From assembly GCA_047967505.1 (NCBI GenBank), contig CM106540.1: DNA of 64,000 nt; one strand, given 5' to 3'. Each line of letters opens with the position of its first letter. Position 1 is the first letter of the stretch. Source of the DNA: Dipteris shenzhenensis. Its lineage: Eukaryota > Polypodiophyta > Polypodiopsida > Gleicheniales. The notes beneath the pieces are model-generated. The model was not told the DNA's origin and ran no database searches. It worked only from the letters and a program-made list of their open reading frames with translations. The position numbers and the translations under genes were made by a program. Positions 47,215-58,797 of this stretch are shown here, piece after piece.

Positions 47215-49800
47215 GCAAAACCAGCATAATTTGCACGTTTCTCGATCTTTTCACTGCTTTTTGTCACTAGAGGTATCTAATGAAGTTTGTGGAAATCCCC
47301 TGTTGTAACTTTTGTCGCATAAATTTGGCACAAGTAAAAATGACTTTCTAATGGATTGGCCAATGGAGAGAGAATTTGGGAAATCATGAAGGAATTTCTC
47401 GTGGAGTGGACCTCAAAACACGAGCTATACAGCAAGAACAATTTGCTTTGGGCATTGAAAGTTTATTGATGCCTCCTCATGGCATTAAGCTCCTCTTCCT
47501 TGTGATAGACTTACACCTTTGGAGGCAGGGATGCAAGTATGAAATATGAGGTAGGATCTGATATTAAATGAAAGCGCAAAGGAGTATAAGAGATTAGAGA
47601 AACAAGACACAAAGAAGGCAAGCCATGCTCCCCATTTCTTTTGTTGTGTGGAGGATCAAGAACCTGATTAGGGGCTTTGTGTATCCTCCTCTTTCATCTC
47701 ACAAGTGGTTATGGTCATTAGTTCTTGGACAGTGATATGGGGGAAAAATCGCAACACCTCGCGTATATGAAATGACTTTGTAATTACCTGAAGCCGTGCT
47801 CACCTTGGATCATATACATGGCATGCCATTGTGCTCCACTCAATGACTCTATGGGTGTGATCAAATTGCACCCATGATAGGCCAAGGTCCATTGCCACTA
47901 TGCCTCATGTGGTTTACCAGATCCACTTCAGAAGAAGGGCCCACGGTTGAAATCTTGAACAAGAAGCACTTGTCATTGTGATTAAACAAAACGCTAGGAT
48001 GCTTCTCCCTAAGGTAGGCATTGTTGTGTTAAAGTCATATGTTGATATTAATAAAGGCTACTTCCAATTTCGAGCTGATTATTCACTAAGGGGAGAAATC
48101 AGGAAACAAAGCACGGAGATGCTTCTCTTATTCCCACTGCTTGTCATGAGCAGAGCAGATGTTGGAAGAATGTTATCAAAATCTTTGATAGGTGGGCCGT
48201 GGATCATTGAAGGAAATTACAACCCCTATGTAGGCTTGTCTATCAAAGGCCATTTACATGAACAAAGAAGGATGAGCTTTTTCCGTGGATTTGACTTCTG
48301 TCTGTTTGTAATACCATAACTTGCTCTTGTCATCCCCAAGTCTGGCATTCAAGTCTTGGAGGCACTAACATTCAAGGATCCCACAATAGTTGAAATATTA
48401 GCCTATGGCACTCTTAACATCTAGGTGGCAATTTTTCATTTTTAATTTTCATATAAATAAACTTTTACAGTTGGGTTATATAGGAAACCCATAAAATGTC
48501 AAACCTATAGTTGAGTAATCTACATCATTATACCATTGTCAGTGTACTTATTGTTCTCTCGGGCCAAACCAACCACTAAAACATTGTGTCACCTAGCGGT
48601 TTATTGTCCGTGGTTGTAGAGGCCCACAAAAAAAAAGTGATAAAAGGCTAGCTTCAATACCCTCCTACCCTTCATTTCTTAGACAATGAGAACCGTGTAC
48701 TCCAAAGGGATGGGATAGTCAAAGACTCAAGCAGGACCTACATCGAGAACTTGGGACCTAGGTGCCTACTCTTGTGAGACTACTGTCTTGGTTAAGGAAC
48801 TGATGATGGTGCTAAGGGTGCATGCAAAAAAGAACTTGATGTGGCCCTCTCCTCCTTTTCAAGAGAACAAGGGCCTAAGGAGTCTTGACTCAAAGAATGG
48901 TTGTGGGAAGAGAAGGGGATCAAGAGGACAAGAATGGGTTGTGGGAAGATGGGTCAATGAGAGGGCTGAGGAAGCACGGAGGGGATAGGGAAGGTCTTGC
49001 CAAAGAGGGATGCGAAACGGGGGCAAGGTATAACTAGCAGATCGTTAGGAAAGGGGGAGTGGAGGAGGAGAAGGGAAAGGGGCAATTGGCAGATCATTGG
49101 GAAGGGAGAACTGGGGGGGACTAATCATGGGGAAGGAGTAGAGGGAGGGGGAGGATGGGTGGATTACATGAAAGAAGAGGGCGGGGGGGGGGGGGGGGGG
49201 ATGATCCCCACAGTGAGACCAACTTGTCGATGAGGGTCATGGTTATTGGCAAGGAAGCATTTGGCACAAGAACCTTGGTATTTGCTGAACCATTTAAGGA
49301 CCTTGCATCTCCCATCTCCCTCACAAGCCTAATTGCCTCCTTGCACTAAGCACTCCTGTACTTCCCTTTGCTCTTGTTGGATGGAGTGGAATGGAAGGAA
49401 ACATGGAATGTAATGGAGTTGAGAAGCAATGGAGTGTACTTGTAGATGGATGGAATGAAAGTACCAGTGAGTGGTCATATAGGCCCAAGTACACCTAGGT
49501 GAAAGCAGCAACAAACCTTCTCCATGGTATGGATGAAATATCTTGGAAACATCTTAGGAATACCCAGAAACTAAATCACGGTTGCACATGTTCATCCGTG
49601 ATGGATATAGCAACCTATGATAGCAAAGGGAAAGCAGAATGATGTAACAAAAGGTACCAAGTGTAGAGCTTCCCGAAAAGCTTCAAAAACATGGGCCGTG
49701 GTAGAGTCTTGGGGAATAGATGTGCTAAGTTATCCTCTATCGGAACATAGGACAGCTGTATGTCTTTAGCTTGGCAGTCGCTTTCGAACATCATGATAAT
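47215..49800. other. Intronic, unassigned; purine-rich tract at right
   Basis: A 113-codon frame at 47978-48319 contains GGPWIIEGNYN, faintly like a LINE endonuclease 'GDFN' step, but nothing else supports it. From about 48880 to 49200 the plus strand is strongly purine-rich and ends in a run of 18 G (49183-49200). Confidence 0.45.
49183..49200. repeat. Poly-G run of 18
   Basis: Uninterrupted G homopolymer at the end of a purine-rich tract. Confidence 0.9.
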
Positions 49801-49806
49801 GAACCT

Positions 49807-50020
49807 CTATGTGCATGGTACGCGCAATGGCCAGAGCACTCTGGTTGTTAGTGTAGTGGTAGTAGAAGTTGTTGAGCCGACATCAAGATCTACAAGTAGC
49901 TTACGGAGCCAGATACACTCCACAGTAGCTGTACAGGCTGTCGTGTACTCAGCCTCACACCTAGGAGCAGAAGCTGTAGGCTGCTTCTTGCTTTGAGACT
50001 TTCGCATGGACCTCTGCTCC
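49807..50020 (-). pseudogene. Ty1/copia RNase H C-terminal part, minus strand
   Basis: The minus strand reads SQSKKQPTASAPRCEAEYTT, then ACTATVECIWLRKLLVDLDV, matching the copia RNase H ending ('SKKQPTVALSSTEAEYxAAxxAxxExxWLRxLLxDL'). The following DNxSAI region has drifted to low-complexity Ser/Thr. It is related to the relic at 33040-33440. A copia integrase on the opposite strand starts immediately to the right. Confidence 0.8.
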
Positions 50021-50033
50021 ATAAGTCTCCAAA

Positions 50034-50540
50034 ATGATATCTGTAGGGAGGTTGGTATGTGAAGCCTGTCAATTTGGAAAACAGGCAAGGAAACCATTTC
50101 CTAGACATGTTCAAGAGAGTAAGAAGCCATTGGAATTAATCCACTCTGATGTGTGGACTACTAAAGCTGCATCTATTGGAGGCTGTCATTACTTTGTCAC
50201 TTTTATTGATGACTACAACAGAAAAGTTTGGGTGCATTTTATGAAAAAGAAAAGTGAAGTGTTTGGGAATTTCAAAGCTTTTAAAGCTATGGTTGAAAAA
50301 GAAACAAGCCTGCAAATAAAATGCCTAAGGTCAGATGGAGGGGGAGAGTACCTCTCAAATGAGTTTGCAAGGTTCCTGCAAGAGCATGGCATAAAGCAGC
50401 AATATTCATGCAGTCATACCACACAGCAAAATGGACTTGCAGAAAGGAAAAACAGGCATATTGGAGAGGTATCTCGGGCCATGCTAAATGAAAAAGACCT
50501 ACCATATTATTATTGGGCTGAAGTGTACTTGTTTGATTAA
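50034..50540 (+). pseudogene. Ty1/copia integrase, best-preserved retroelement domain here
   Basis: One uninterrupted frame of 168 codons holds most of a copia integrase. VCEACQFGKQARKPF ends the HHCC zinc finger. ELIHSDVWTTKAA holds the first catalytic Asp, YFVTFIDDYNRKVWVHFMKK follows, and KCLRSDGGGEYLSNEF holds the second Asp. THTTQQNGLAERKNRH-type residues (SHTTQQNGLAERKNRHIGE in the sequence) supply the catalytic Glu. The D, D and E are all present. The frame stops after YYYWAEVYLFD, exactly where the domain would go on to 'YWAEAV', and a different repeat begins. It is a 5'- and 3'-truncated fragment inside the methyltransferase intron. Confidence 0.9.
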
Positions 50541-50867
50541 CACACCTAGGACCGTGTTTTTTGTCGGTTGTGCATGACACTAAGGCAAAAATGTTGTTTT
50601 ATGCTTGATCGACAATGCAAAGCATATCCGATGGGCACAATACTTTGCACACACCTTCAACTAGGTGGAATTGACTTACATACAAAGTGGCACACCCATC
50701 CCATAAGTGCTTGATTGGATAACATACCTAGCAGCGTGTTTTTTTAACGGATGTGGATGACACTAGAGCAAAAATAGTATTTAATGCTCGATCGACCATG
50801 CAAAGGATATCCGATGGGCACAATACCTTTCCTACACTGCAACCTAGGTGGTATTGAAATCACCACT
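50539..50867. repeat. Two-copy repeat, about 147 bp each
   Basis: 50539-50684 and 50721-50867 share 'aacaNacctagNaNcgtgtttttt', 'gatgacacta', 'atgctcgatcgacNatgcaaa' and 'atatccgatgggcacaatac', with about one base in five different. The first copy starts right at the break of the copia integrase. Confidence 0.75.
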
Positions 50868-50869
50868 CT

Positions 50870-51636
50870 TATTGTCATACCTCAGGCTGCAATCATGGAT
50901 GACTGGAGTCTTATGCCAAAGCGTGCAATTAAGGAGCTCTTGGAGATTAGAAAGCGAAGGGTCACCAAAAAGTGCATGATATGGTGCTTTGTCTCCATGT
51001 CCTCCCTCAAACCATTTGTGGACAAACTATGAGAGAGCTCAGGTACAATGGAATCTGCTGGAGCAAGATTTTTTTGTTCGCTATTAAAGCAATTTAGAGA
51101 ATGCGAACACTCTCATAGATAGCAACATCCTGGGTATGATTCCCCTCCAGATCTTGTACCTGCCTATGGCTAGGACTAAGGCCCACAACAAACCCCACTG
51201 TGGCTTTTTCATAAGATCCTTTCGCCTTGGGAACCGAGGGAGCTTTCATGTGTGTTCCACTGGCTAAACAAAAGTCATTGCAAGGCCACTTCTGCTGGCA
51301 GGCAGTGAGGGGGGGGAGGGGGGAGGAAAGGGGGGGGGGGGGAGGAGCAGCAAAGAGCTAAAAGCGAAGGCTGATGGTAGGCAGCAAAACTGAGAGAAGC
51401 TTCTTCTGGAAAAAATAAAAAAACTGAGAGAAGCAAAGGCGGGACAGCCACTAATTGGGGGGCGGGGGGTGCTGGGCGAGGCATAGTGGAGGGGCAGGTC
51501 AAAAGCAGCTCGGGTGGGAGGGTTGTATCTTGTCTTTTCTTCCTGATAGGATGGATTTTTGTTTGTACTTCATTCCATGAGTGCTGGTATTTTCAGTCGA
51601 ATTCAAGTAGTTAACGGAAGGTTCATTTCTGTGCAG
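50870..51636. other. Intronic, with long G runs
   Basis: No gene was recognised. At 51307-51342 there are several runs of 6-12 G. The 3' end is a normal intron end leading to the exon at 51637. Confidence 0.5.
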
Positions 51637-51719
51637 CTATTCGTGCAGGCGTTCCAATCAATATTAAACTGAAGGCACCGAATGCTTTGGGTCTTCCATC
51701 AAATAGCATGGATGCAGTG
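51637..51719 (+). CDS. Methyltransferase gene, second recognised exon
   Basis: The acceptor gtgcag ends at 51636 and the donor gtacaa starts at 51720. The first two bases, CT, join the last G of the 36636-36798 exon to give Ala, and the joined product reads NQ-AIRAGVPINIKLKAPNAL, then GLPSNSMDAV. In class I methyltransferases this is the motif II-post/motif III stretch, 'AxxAGLPxxxxxGxAxxLPxxxxSxDAV', so both phase and protein order support linkage across a 14.8-kb intron. It ends in phase 0. The next expected residues ('VSTLVLCS', motif IV) were not found, so a small exon between 51720 and 60685 is missing from this annotation. Confidence 0.75.
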
Positions 51720-51903
51720 GTACAATCATTTATTTTATATGACTTTGTCTATGCATTGGATCCATGAATTTAACATGCTGTTGATGTGATTATTTGCATA
51801 GGTTTAGGTTCAAGATCATTTATAAGTTTTTTCCAGAGATAATAGGTGAAATTGAGATTTAGATGAAGAGAATTTCTGTAAGTTAAAGGACAATTGCAAT
51901 CTT

Positions 51904-51975
51904 GTGAGTCTGCTGGGTATGAGCGAATGGGATATCTTTGCGCATAACCCAGTGCCCACTAAGCACTTAGTTTAA
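51904..51975 (-). repeat. Fragment of Penelope 3' region with hairpin
   Basis: On the minus strand this resembles the hairpin zone at 18752-18810: CTGGGT (51913-51918) pairs with ACCCAG (51947-51952), and the flank 'acccagtgcccactaag' resembles 'acccagtgcttactaaa' at 18790. The match is short, so assignment is tentative. Confidence 0.5.
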
Positions 51976-51979
51976 TAGG

Positions 51980-54900
51980 AAAAGAGTTGCAATGAGCCGT
52001 TTAGTGTATCACATCAAATTGCACTTTTCTTGTTAGGCGTTTCTTCCATCCCTGTAATACCTTGGTGATGTTTCTTTGCACCTCCTTTTGGGTATCGGGC
52101 TTGCATGATTGTTATGTCTAAGGTTGAAAAAATAAAATAAAAGAACTGCTCAATCTGGAAACTAGCTCCCCACTATCAAATTAACTGGTCAGCCTGACCT
52201 GATATGCCTGGTTTGTGTAAGAAAGCCAGAAGGTTGTCTGTTTGGACCAGTGGATGCTGGCCACTTGGTATTCTGGCCGATTTCCAACCAATTGACCTTG
52301 AGCTCTTGCAATTCCCTCCTCCTGGCTGCTCTATTCTCACCTGTTGCTTTGGCCAGGGCTTGATTCAGTTGCTGTCACCTTCTGTGGCTGTTCAGAGTAG
52401 CAACCAGGTGATAAATACCTTTTGGCCCATCTAATAGCCCATCCACTAGTGAAGATAAATTATATGAAACCCCATACAGTTTTGTTTTAGTTTTTAAATT
52501 GTAAATGAGATCTTGTGTTTATTTATATGCGGACAGAGTCCTGATGTTTTTTATTGGTTACCATGTATATTTTCTTGATTTCATGTGTGTTCAATGCTTC
52601 TGTGATTGCAGACATTGGGTAATAATATTGGCTAGACTGAGAGCTACCTATGTTAGGATTTTCGTTTAGAATGAGGTATATTGAGTTTGAGTGCAGCTCT
52701 ATGGGTGGAGGTATTGTAAAGATACCTTGGTTAAGGAATCCACAGCCCTAGTCAAGACATGGAGGCAGTTGCTTAGCTACCATTTTCAGGATTTTTATGC
52801 CACATCGATTGTTTGCACTGCCATGAATTTATGGAGCTTTTGATTGGGTGGTAGGACTTGAATTTCACAGGTAATGGCATGTTGGCCATAATTTGGAAGA
52901 TGGAAAAGTAAACATTTGTAGAAGTCTCTAGGTGCTACTAGACTGAACTACAAAATCCAACATGGAAGAAGGCACTACGGGGTGTTGGTGGGAAGCAGCT
53001 GTTAGACGTTGGAAAGGTGAGGCATTGGAGGGGCTCCTTGCTTTACTATTCTAGGAGAAAACCAATGTAACCTAGGTATGTCGATTCCTTATATAGGGTT
53101 CATTAATAAGTCAACCAGTATTTTGGTGTCTCTATGGCATTGACATGTTTTTCCCAGAGAATCTATGGCATTGACATTACCCTGACAATGTCCATATATC
53201 TAAAATGTTTTTCTCCGAGCTCATAGAAGTATATCGTGATGCTCAGTGATAAAGTAGCCCACAACAATTGTTTTGTCTTAAAAAGGCTGTCAAGCATATT
53301 GAGGTTTCAAAGATGCAACTGTAGCCATCGTGCGCATTCACGTACACATGTATCTTAGAAACAACATTTTGCAGGAGTACATTAAGACCATGTGACTTTC
53401 AAGAGCATGCTGTATATGGGATTTAAATGATAAGTGTTTCATGTTTAAATTTCACAGGGTTTGGATATTTTCTAAGCTAAAGATATATGTATGGACTGGT
53501 CACATGGATGACATCAGTCTTGTAACTTTGTTCTGGGAGTGATATGTTATTTAGTTTTGAATGTCTAATTTTAATTGTCCAATCTTGAGTGAACATTGGA
53601 AGTTAGTGAACTCCTAAAACATGAATGCAGATATTAAATGTTAAATTTTAATTGATGCTGAATTATAGTGCTCAAAAGTTGCAATGTTATAGTCTGATTC
53701 ATAAGCAGCCGTGCATACTTTAATTTTATGTTTTCTGTTGAATGAGAGTTTTTAAATTATCTGGTTGGGATGTTAAACATTTTCAATGTCCTGTTTCAGA
53801 TGTACTCTTCTGAATTTAGTCTCTCTAATCCGTGCACTGGGGAGAGCAGGCATTTCTATATGCAGATTTTTGCACGTTTCTGTTTGGTAGAGAGACTCAG
53901 AAATCACCATTCAAGCAAGACAGCTTTTTGTTGTAATGTTTTCGACTTTGCTAGAGCATCCTTTCTCAAAGCGAAGCCAACCCTTCCCCATCTTCAACAA
54001 ACCCATTTTTACAAGGTTGAAGGAAATACATGACATGATTCAAAGTTGATCCTCCACGAGAATAACATGTATCCCATCTCCACAACTTGATCTAGGCCTT
54101 CATAGAACACTACAACTTAATCAAGTTTGATATTGAAGAGTAAGCTCTCCATCCACTATCTTTTCATCAATATCAAGCCTATTAATCCTTTGGCTATTTC
54201 TTTTTTTTTTGGAATGAAGGGGAAGCAGATGTCATCCTCAGTCACATTGCAAGGGAACTGCTCTGGACAAAAGGAGACAGAACCTTATGAAAACGGAAAT
54301 AAGAAGGGAACATGCCATTGTATAGGCATACACATTGTTCAGCCTGTTGGTGGGTCATTGAGAGAGGGGGCCATGCACAGGGCCTAGATAGGGCCAGCCA
54401 AGCAGTTGGTTTAACCATCATGATGAACTCGTGGTGGGGTTTGCTAGTAACCTAGTAACCAACCTTTGTGGTGTGGTGTTGAGGAGAGCTGCCCGGGTAA
54501 AGGGGTCAGTCTTGTGCGCCCCTATCTTTTTCATAGTGTAAGGGGTTGCGCCTATGGATTTTTTTATATTTTTCAGAATGTAAGGGCATCACATGAATGA
54601 CCATAGAGAGAGTATATAATTTTTCCCCAAAAAAGAGAGATGTTTTTAAACTGTGTGGAAAACCTAAATATCAAATACTCAAGGCATTGGTGGGCCAATA
54701 CTCTGCCACACGTAGACACATAAGCAGATTTTCTGGTTTTCATGCCTCTTTATTGGGCCTTTCCATGGAGAAAAAGGGGCAGATGCTGACATTTTCAAGG
54801 CACTCGCCTCTTTACTAGCCCCTTTACCCTAGTGGCATGAGGGTATGGTAGTCGGGCAATCTGTCTGTAACCTAGTCAGTTGATTGGGCAGCCACTTGCA

Positions 54901-56290
54901 GTTGCAACTCACAACTGCACAAAGCATAGAACTATACATGCAAAATAGAACAGCCAAAAGATCATATTGTATAGGCTGTAGGTACAAAGCCACTGGTACT
55001 ATCTACAGCCAAGAGGCTGCAAGGGCCTAGGTGCCTAGAACAATGCTGGTACTTCTCTCTTCCTGCATGCCTGTTGGAGGTTTTCCGTGGGAAGTAAGGA
55101 GGGAGAAGCAAAAGGCTGTCCGTTTAGGGGAGGGCTTTCTGCCTGCCTTCATGAATTGGCCGATCAGCTAGATAAATAGACCGCCTGGCAGTCACATGGG
55201 CTGACCAGATCAGGACCAAGCCTTGCTTTAACTGCCAAACCCAGGTCTGCCTATTCCTTGAGCAGTCCATTGGCTGCCTATAAAGCCTGTCTTCAGCCAG
55301 GCTTACTTGCTCCAAACCTGTCCCATGAGGGCTCTTTTACTCAGCCCTAAAGGCCAACACTTGTCCCACATGGACTGTGGTGGGGCCTTGCTATAGCACC
55401 TGCATGCAACAGAAAGGAGCAACGAACTCTCTTCGATCTTCACTTCATCCACAAATATGGGCAAAAGAAGCTCAAGGTGAGTGCAAGATCTCCAGCTGAT
55501 GCTGTGCAAAACACACCCAAGGATGGCTCTGATAATAGAAGGGCAGACTGATGCTCCTGTGTGCCTCAATGAGGGCTTCAATGGATGAATCTTGTACGGT
55601 ATCAGCCCAAGACTGTCAAAAATACTCTCGTTGGGCATTACTCTTCTCTACTTCTGCCATGCCTTCTTCATGTTCAAGTGCCAGAAGCACTAGAGAAGGA
55701 CCAATGCCATGGTTGCAAAGGAGGTCTGAATCAAGCTACCGTGCAATGTTCGAATAGGCTATACTTGGATCCAGGTGGCAAAGGAGCCGGGACTACCAAT
55801 TTTGTAGTCCTTAATCCAGATACCGCCACCTAACTCCAGGAGGAAGAACAGATGCTTGATGTTAATCCCCTCAATTCAGATCAGACCATGGTAACTCTAA
55901 TTATAATCCATTGTAACTCTAATTGTGCCCCTTTAAAGAAACTCCAATTGCACGTGCGACCAGGATACACAGTCTGACAGTGGCACTGTTTCAATTTTGG
56001 TGACCCGTGGCTGCCTTGCCTTGCACGTCAGCAGTAAGAGTTTCTCATTCTTGATCCTAACCTCAAGCACTTTCCGACACAGTCCAAAGAGTTTATTTCT
56101 GCTTTATGATGGCATCAACTTTCCTCACATCGATGTGGACCTCCGTGCTTTAACCAGTTAGTCATATGGTTGGGATACATACCATTTATTTCTCAAATCA
56201 AGGCAGAAACGTGCACCCGTCAGATGGTCTTCTCATACTTGTGTCTTTTACCTGTCAGTCCAGGTAAAACCATCCCCCCAACTCACTGAT
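51980..56290. other. Intronic, unassigned
   Basis: No conserved domain was recognised on either strand. Sequence between 52440 and 54000 is AT-rich and intron-like. Short open frames at 53770, 54127 and 55303-55833 have no recognisable content. Confidence 0.45.
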
Positions 56291-56293
56291 TTC

Positions 56294-56815
56294 TTGAATA
56301 GTTGTAACAAACAGAGGCTAGACCATGACTTCAAGATTATCATCATGGGCACCAAGGAGGAGTTCTTGACCCACTCTCGTTTTTTGGCACGTTTAGTCTG
56401 CCTCGGTCATTACTTCCTCAACACAGAGTATAAACCTGCTCTTGATGCTTTTTTCTTTCACCATCCTTGCAATTCTCCCATTTCTCTGCGACAGCTTCTG
56501 GAAATAGAGTTTGAAAAGCACTGTGTCAAAATCCATTGCTTTTGTGAGCCTCAACTTGCTTGTCTTCTCCATAGGTGGCGAGGTGCTCCTCCTATGTTGA
56601 TTTTTGGTCAAGGTCCCTTTGTGTCCCGTGCACCAGCCCTGCTATTGTCTTTCCCACTTCCAACTGAGCCTTACTCTCTGCCCCTGTCCTCATCCACACC
56701 TCACTTTGTCCCCACTTGTGCATGTGTCTCTATCTTCACTAGTGTCATCTCACCATCTCAACCATATCTTGGTGACTTCACCCCCCCTTCTTCTTCCCCT
56801 TTCTACTCCACTTGA
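56294..56815 (+). other. Unrecognised 173-codon open frame
   Basis: The frame begins MNSCNKQRLDHDFKIIIMGT and becomes Pro/Ser/Thr-rich with hydrophobic stretches in its second half. No domain is recognisable and there is no sign of splice sites or codon bias. It lies in the large intron upstream of the ORF1-only LINE. It may be transposon-derived or chance. Confidence 0.25.
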
Positions 56816-56869
56816 GCTCACACTTTTCTTTCTTTTCACTTTATCCCACGTTATCTCTTCTTTCAAGTG

Positions 56870-57740
56870 ATGCCACTTCATCTCTTTCTTCCGCCTTACC
56901 CATTGTCTCAATCCTATAAACACACTCTTTATCTTAGCCCGCTTCTATGATTATACGTAATGGTTACTTAACTACAACCAGATCTGAAGACAATTCACCA
57001 TCAGCATCTGAAACATTATTTGGGGTGCCTGTTTGGTCTCGAACAGGTTCTAGAGTCATCACATGGGCCTTTACCAAGGGCACTGGAGTCATCACCAAGC
57101 CCTCCTTTATCAGGGGCATTAGAGTCCTCATGTGGGTTTTGTCAAGGTCACTGCAGTCTTCACCAGGTCTTTCAAAAGCAAAGACAGGTGAAGATTCTTG
57201 TCTACAAAGCACAAGTCCTTGAGATTCCAATAAAGTACAAAATGGGAACAAACAGACTTGACAGCATCCCCACAATGCAGCATAGTTCTATCTTTGAAGG
57301 TAGTGCCTAGCTAGATGTGCAGGAGTGTCTATCTGTTTTTGTCTCCCGTGGCTTGACTCCAAATGGAAGACACGTCTTTCCGTCACCTCTTTGATGCATT
57401 GTCACATAGTGAAGAGTGATCTTGAGGAGGAAGATGTTGATCTTACCCCCTTTCTGAACGGAAACATTAGCCACATACCCTCTATGCATGACCATTGATG
57501 TTTTGGATTGCCTTGAGAAATTCTGGAGGGGTAGATGAGATGCACTTTGTAGACCATTTTGCTTGAGCCAAACCAAATCGATGTGTATGGTCACGCAGGT
57601 GGTAGATAACACCTTTGTGCAGACGGGCACTGCACTATACAAGTTGGCAGGATGCTTGACTGCACCAAGTTCAAGCAAAGGATACAATACCCTCTACTTA
57701 AGTCCATGGATGGGGGATAGAGGTGGAATACTTTGCGGTC
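56870..57740. other. Intronic, unassigned
   Basis: At 57040-57170 a phrase built on 'tctagagtcatcacatgggc' / 'ctggagtcatcacc' / 'ttagagtcctcatgtggg' repeats three to four times at about 40-base spacing. No gene was seen. Confidence 0.4.
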
Positions 57741-57745
57741 CTCTC

Positions 57746-57920
57746 ATCCGTCGCTCAGCCCCCCCCTCCCCGTCGCTCAGCCCCCTCCCCTCGTCCGTCG
57801 CTCAGCCCCCCCCCCCCCCCCCCCCTCGCTCAGCCCCCCCCGCCCCGCCCCCCTCCCCGTCCCTCAGCCCCCTCCCCTCGTCCGTTGCTCAGCCCCCTCC
57901 CCTCGTCCGTCGCTCAGCCC
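57746..57920. repeat. C-rich minisatellite upstream of LINE ORF1
   Basis: About seven imperfect units of 'cgtccgtcgctcagccccc' plus 'tcccct', including an uninterrupted run of 20 C at 57806-57825. It directly precedes the LINE ORF1, so it may belong to the element's 5' UTR. Confidence 0.8.
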
Positions 57921-58006
57921 TTCTCCACTTCCTCTCCCCACTCTTGGCTGGGCTGTACCCCAGGCCCAGCCAAGGGGTTAGTCCAGCCAAAAGGGGGATA
58001 GTAGAT

Positions 58007-58797
58007 ATGGCCAGCCCATCCTCCCCTCATCCCCCCAAGCTTTACTCCGCCATGGTAGCCACAACCCCTGCTCCCTTCGACATGACGTACTCTAGGTATA
58101 AGATTCAACCTCCCCCGACGCCGACCAAGCCGCAAGAGCAGATTTACCATCTCCAGCAAGAAGTGCGAGACCTGAGGTCCCAGCTCACCCAAGCCCTAGC
58201 TCGTATTGCAGCTTTGGAAGGCCCAGGGAAGCAGGAGATTATTGCAGCAGCCGTACAAACATGTAAAGCCGAGCCCCCAACATCACATCTGATTTCCACG
58301 GTTAGAGAGCTTATCCAGGTGAAAGTGACAGCTGAACCCAAGGTTGACATCCAAACAGAGATCCAAGAAAATCACCTTCGGAAAGAGAATGCTATGAAGA
58401 TTCGGATAGGGGGAATACCCGATTGGCAGCACGAGGATGACACTTTCGAGGAGGCAATCGACAGAATCAAGGCAGCAGTCCCGGCCATTGATTGGTCAGC
58501 AAGCCCGAATGATGATGAAGAGCAGTCTTCCCCAGTTTATTTATCGCCTAGGAATGACACGTTGTCATCACCTTTAACTCGAAGACACTCAGGAAGAGGA
58601 TTCTACAACAATCCTATAAGCTGAAGGGGACAAAGATATGGATTGCTGAGGAGCTTACAAGAACCCAACTGAAGAACAAAGCTACCGAGCTTGCTAAGGT
58701 TCGGGCAGCTAGGGAAGCAAGAAAATGGGCAGTATATCGTGATGGTCTTGCAGTGATTAGAGAATTTAAGACAAAATCTAAAGACCCTCAATCTTAA
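58007..58797 (+). pseudogene. LINE ORF1-type protein, one frameshift
   Basis: The ATG at 58007 opens MASPSSPHPPKLYSAMVATT. A coiled-coil follows (about residues 40-75: EQIYHLQQEVRDLRSQLTQA, then LARIAALE). Next comes an RRM-like start, RKENAMKIRIGGIPDWQHED and DTFEEAIDRIKA, as in LINE ORF1 proteins. The frame stops at 58622-58624, but another frame continues from about 58600: SYKLKGTKIWIAEELTRTQL, then KNKATELAKVRAAREARKWA and VYRDGLAVIREFKTK, ending at TAA 58795-58797. This is the conserved ORF1 C-terminal domain ('lxgxxIxiaeDLTxxQ...VxxARxxGKWAxxRxGxxxI'). ORF1 proteins bind RNA and chaperone retrotransposition. One frameshift near 58600 breaks an otherwise young-looking copy. The N-terminal open frame from 57563 is translated minisatellite, not protein. 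Confidence 0.8.

Noticed and set aside
52612-52618. Seven-base 'ACATTGG' between a good acceptor and a gtaata donor as the missing methyltransferase microexon
   Set aside because: The length fits the needed phase (3n+1), but it would not supply the conserved motif IV residues, and seven bases flanked by AG and GT can easily arise by chance.
57563-58006. N-terminal half of the 353-codon frame at 57563
   Set aside because: It is translation of the C-rich minisatellite; ORF1-like protein begins near the ATG at 58007.
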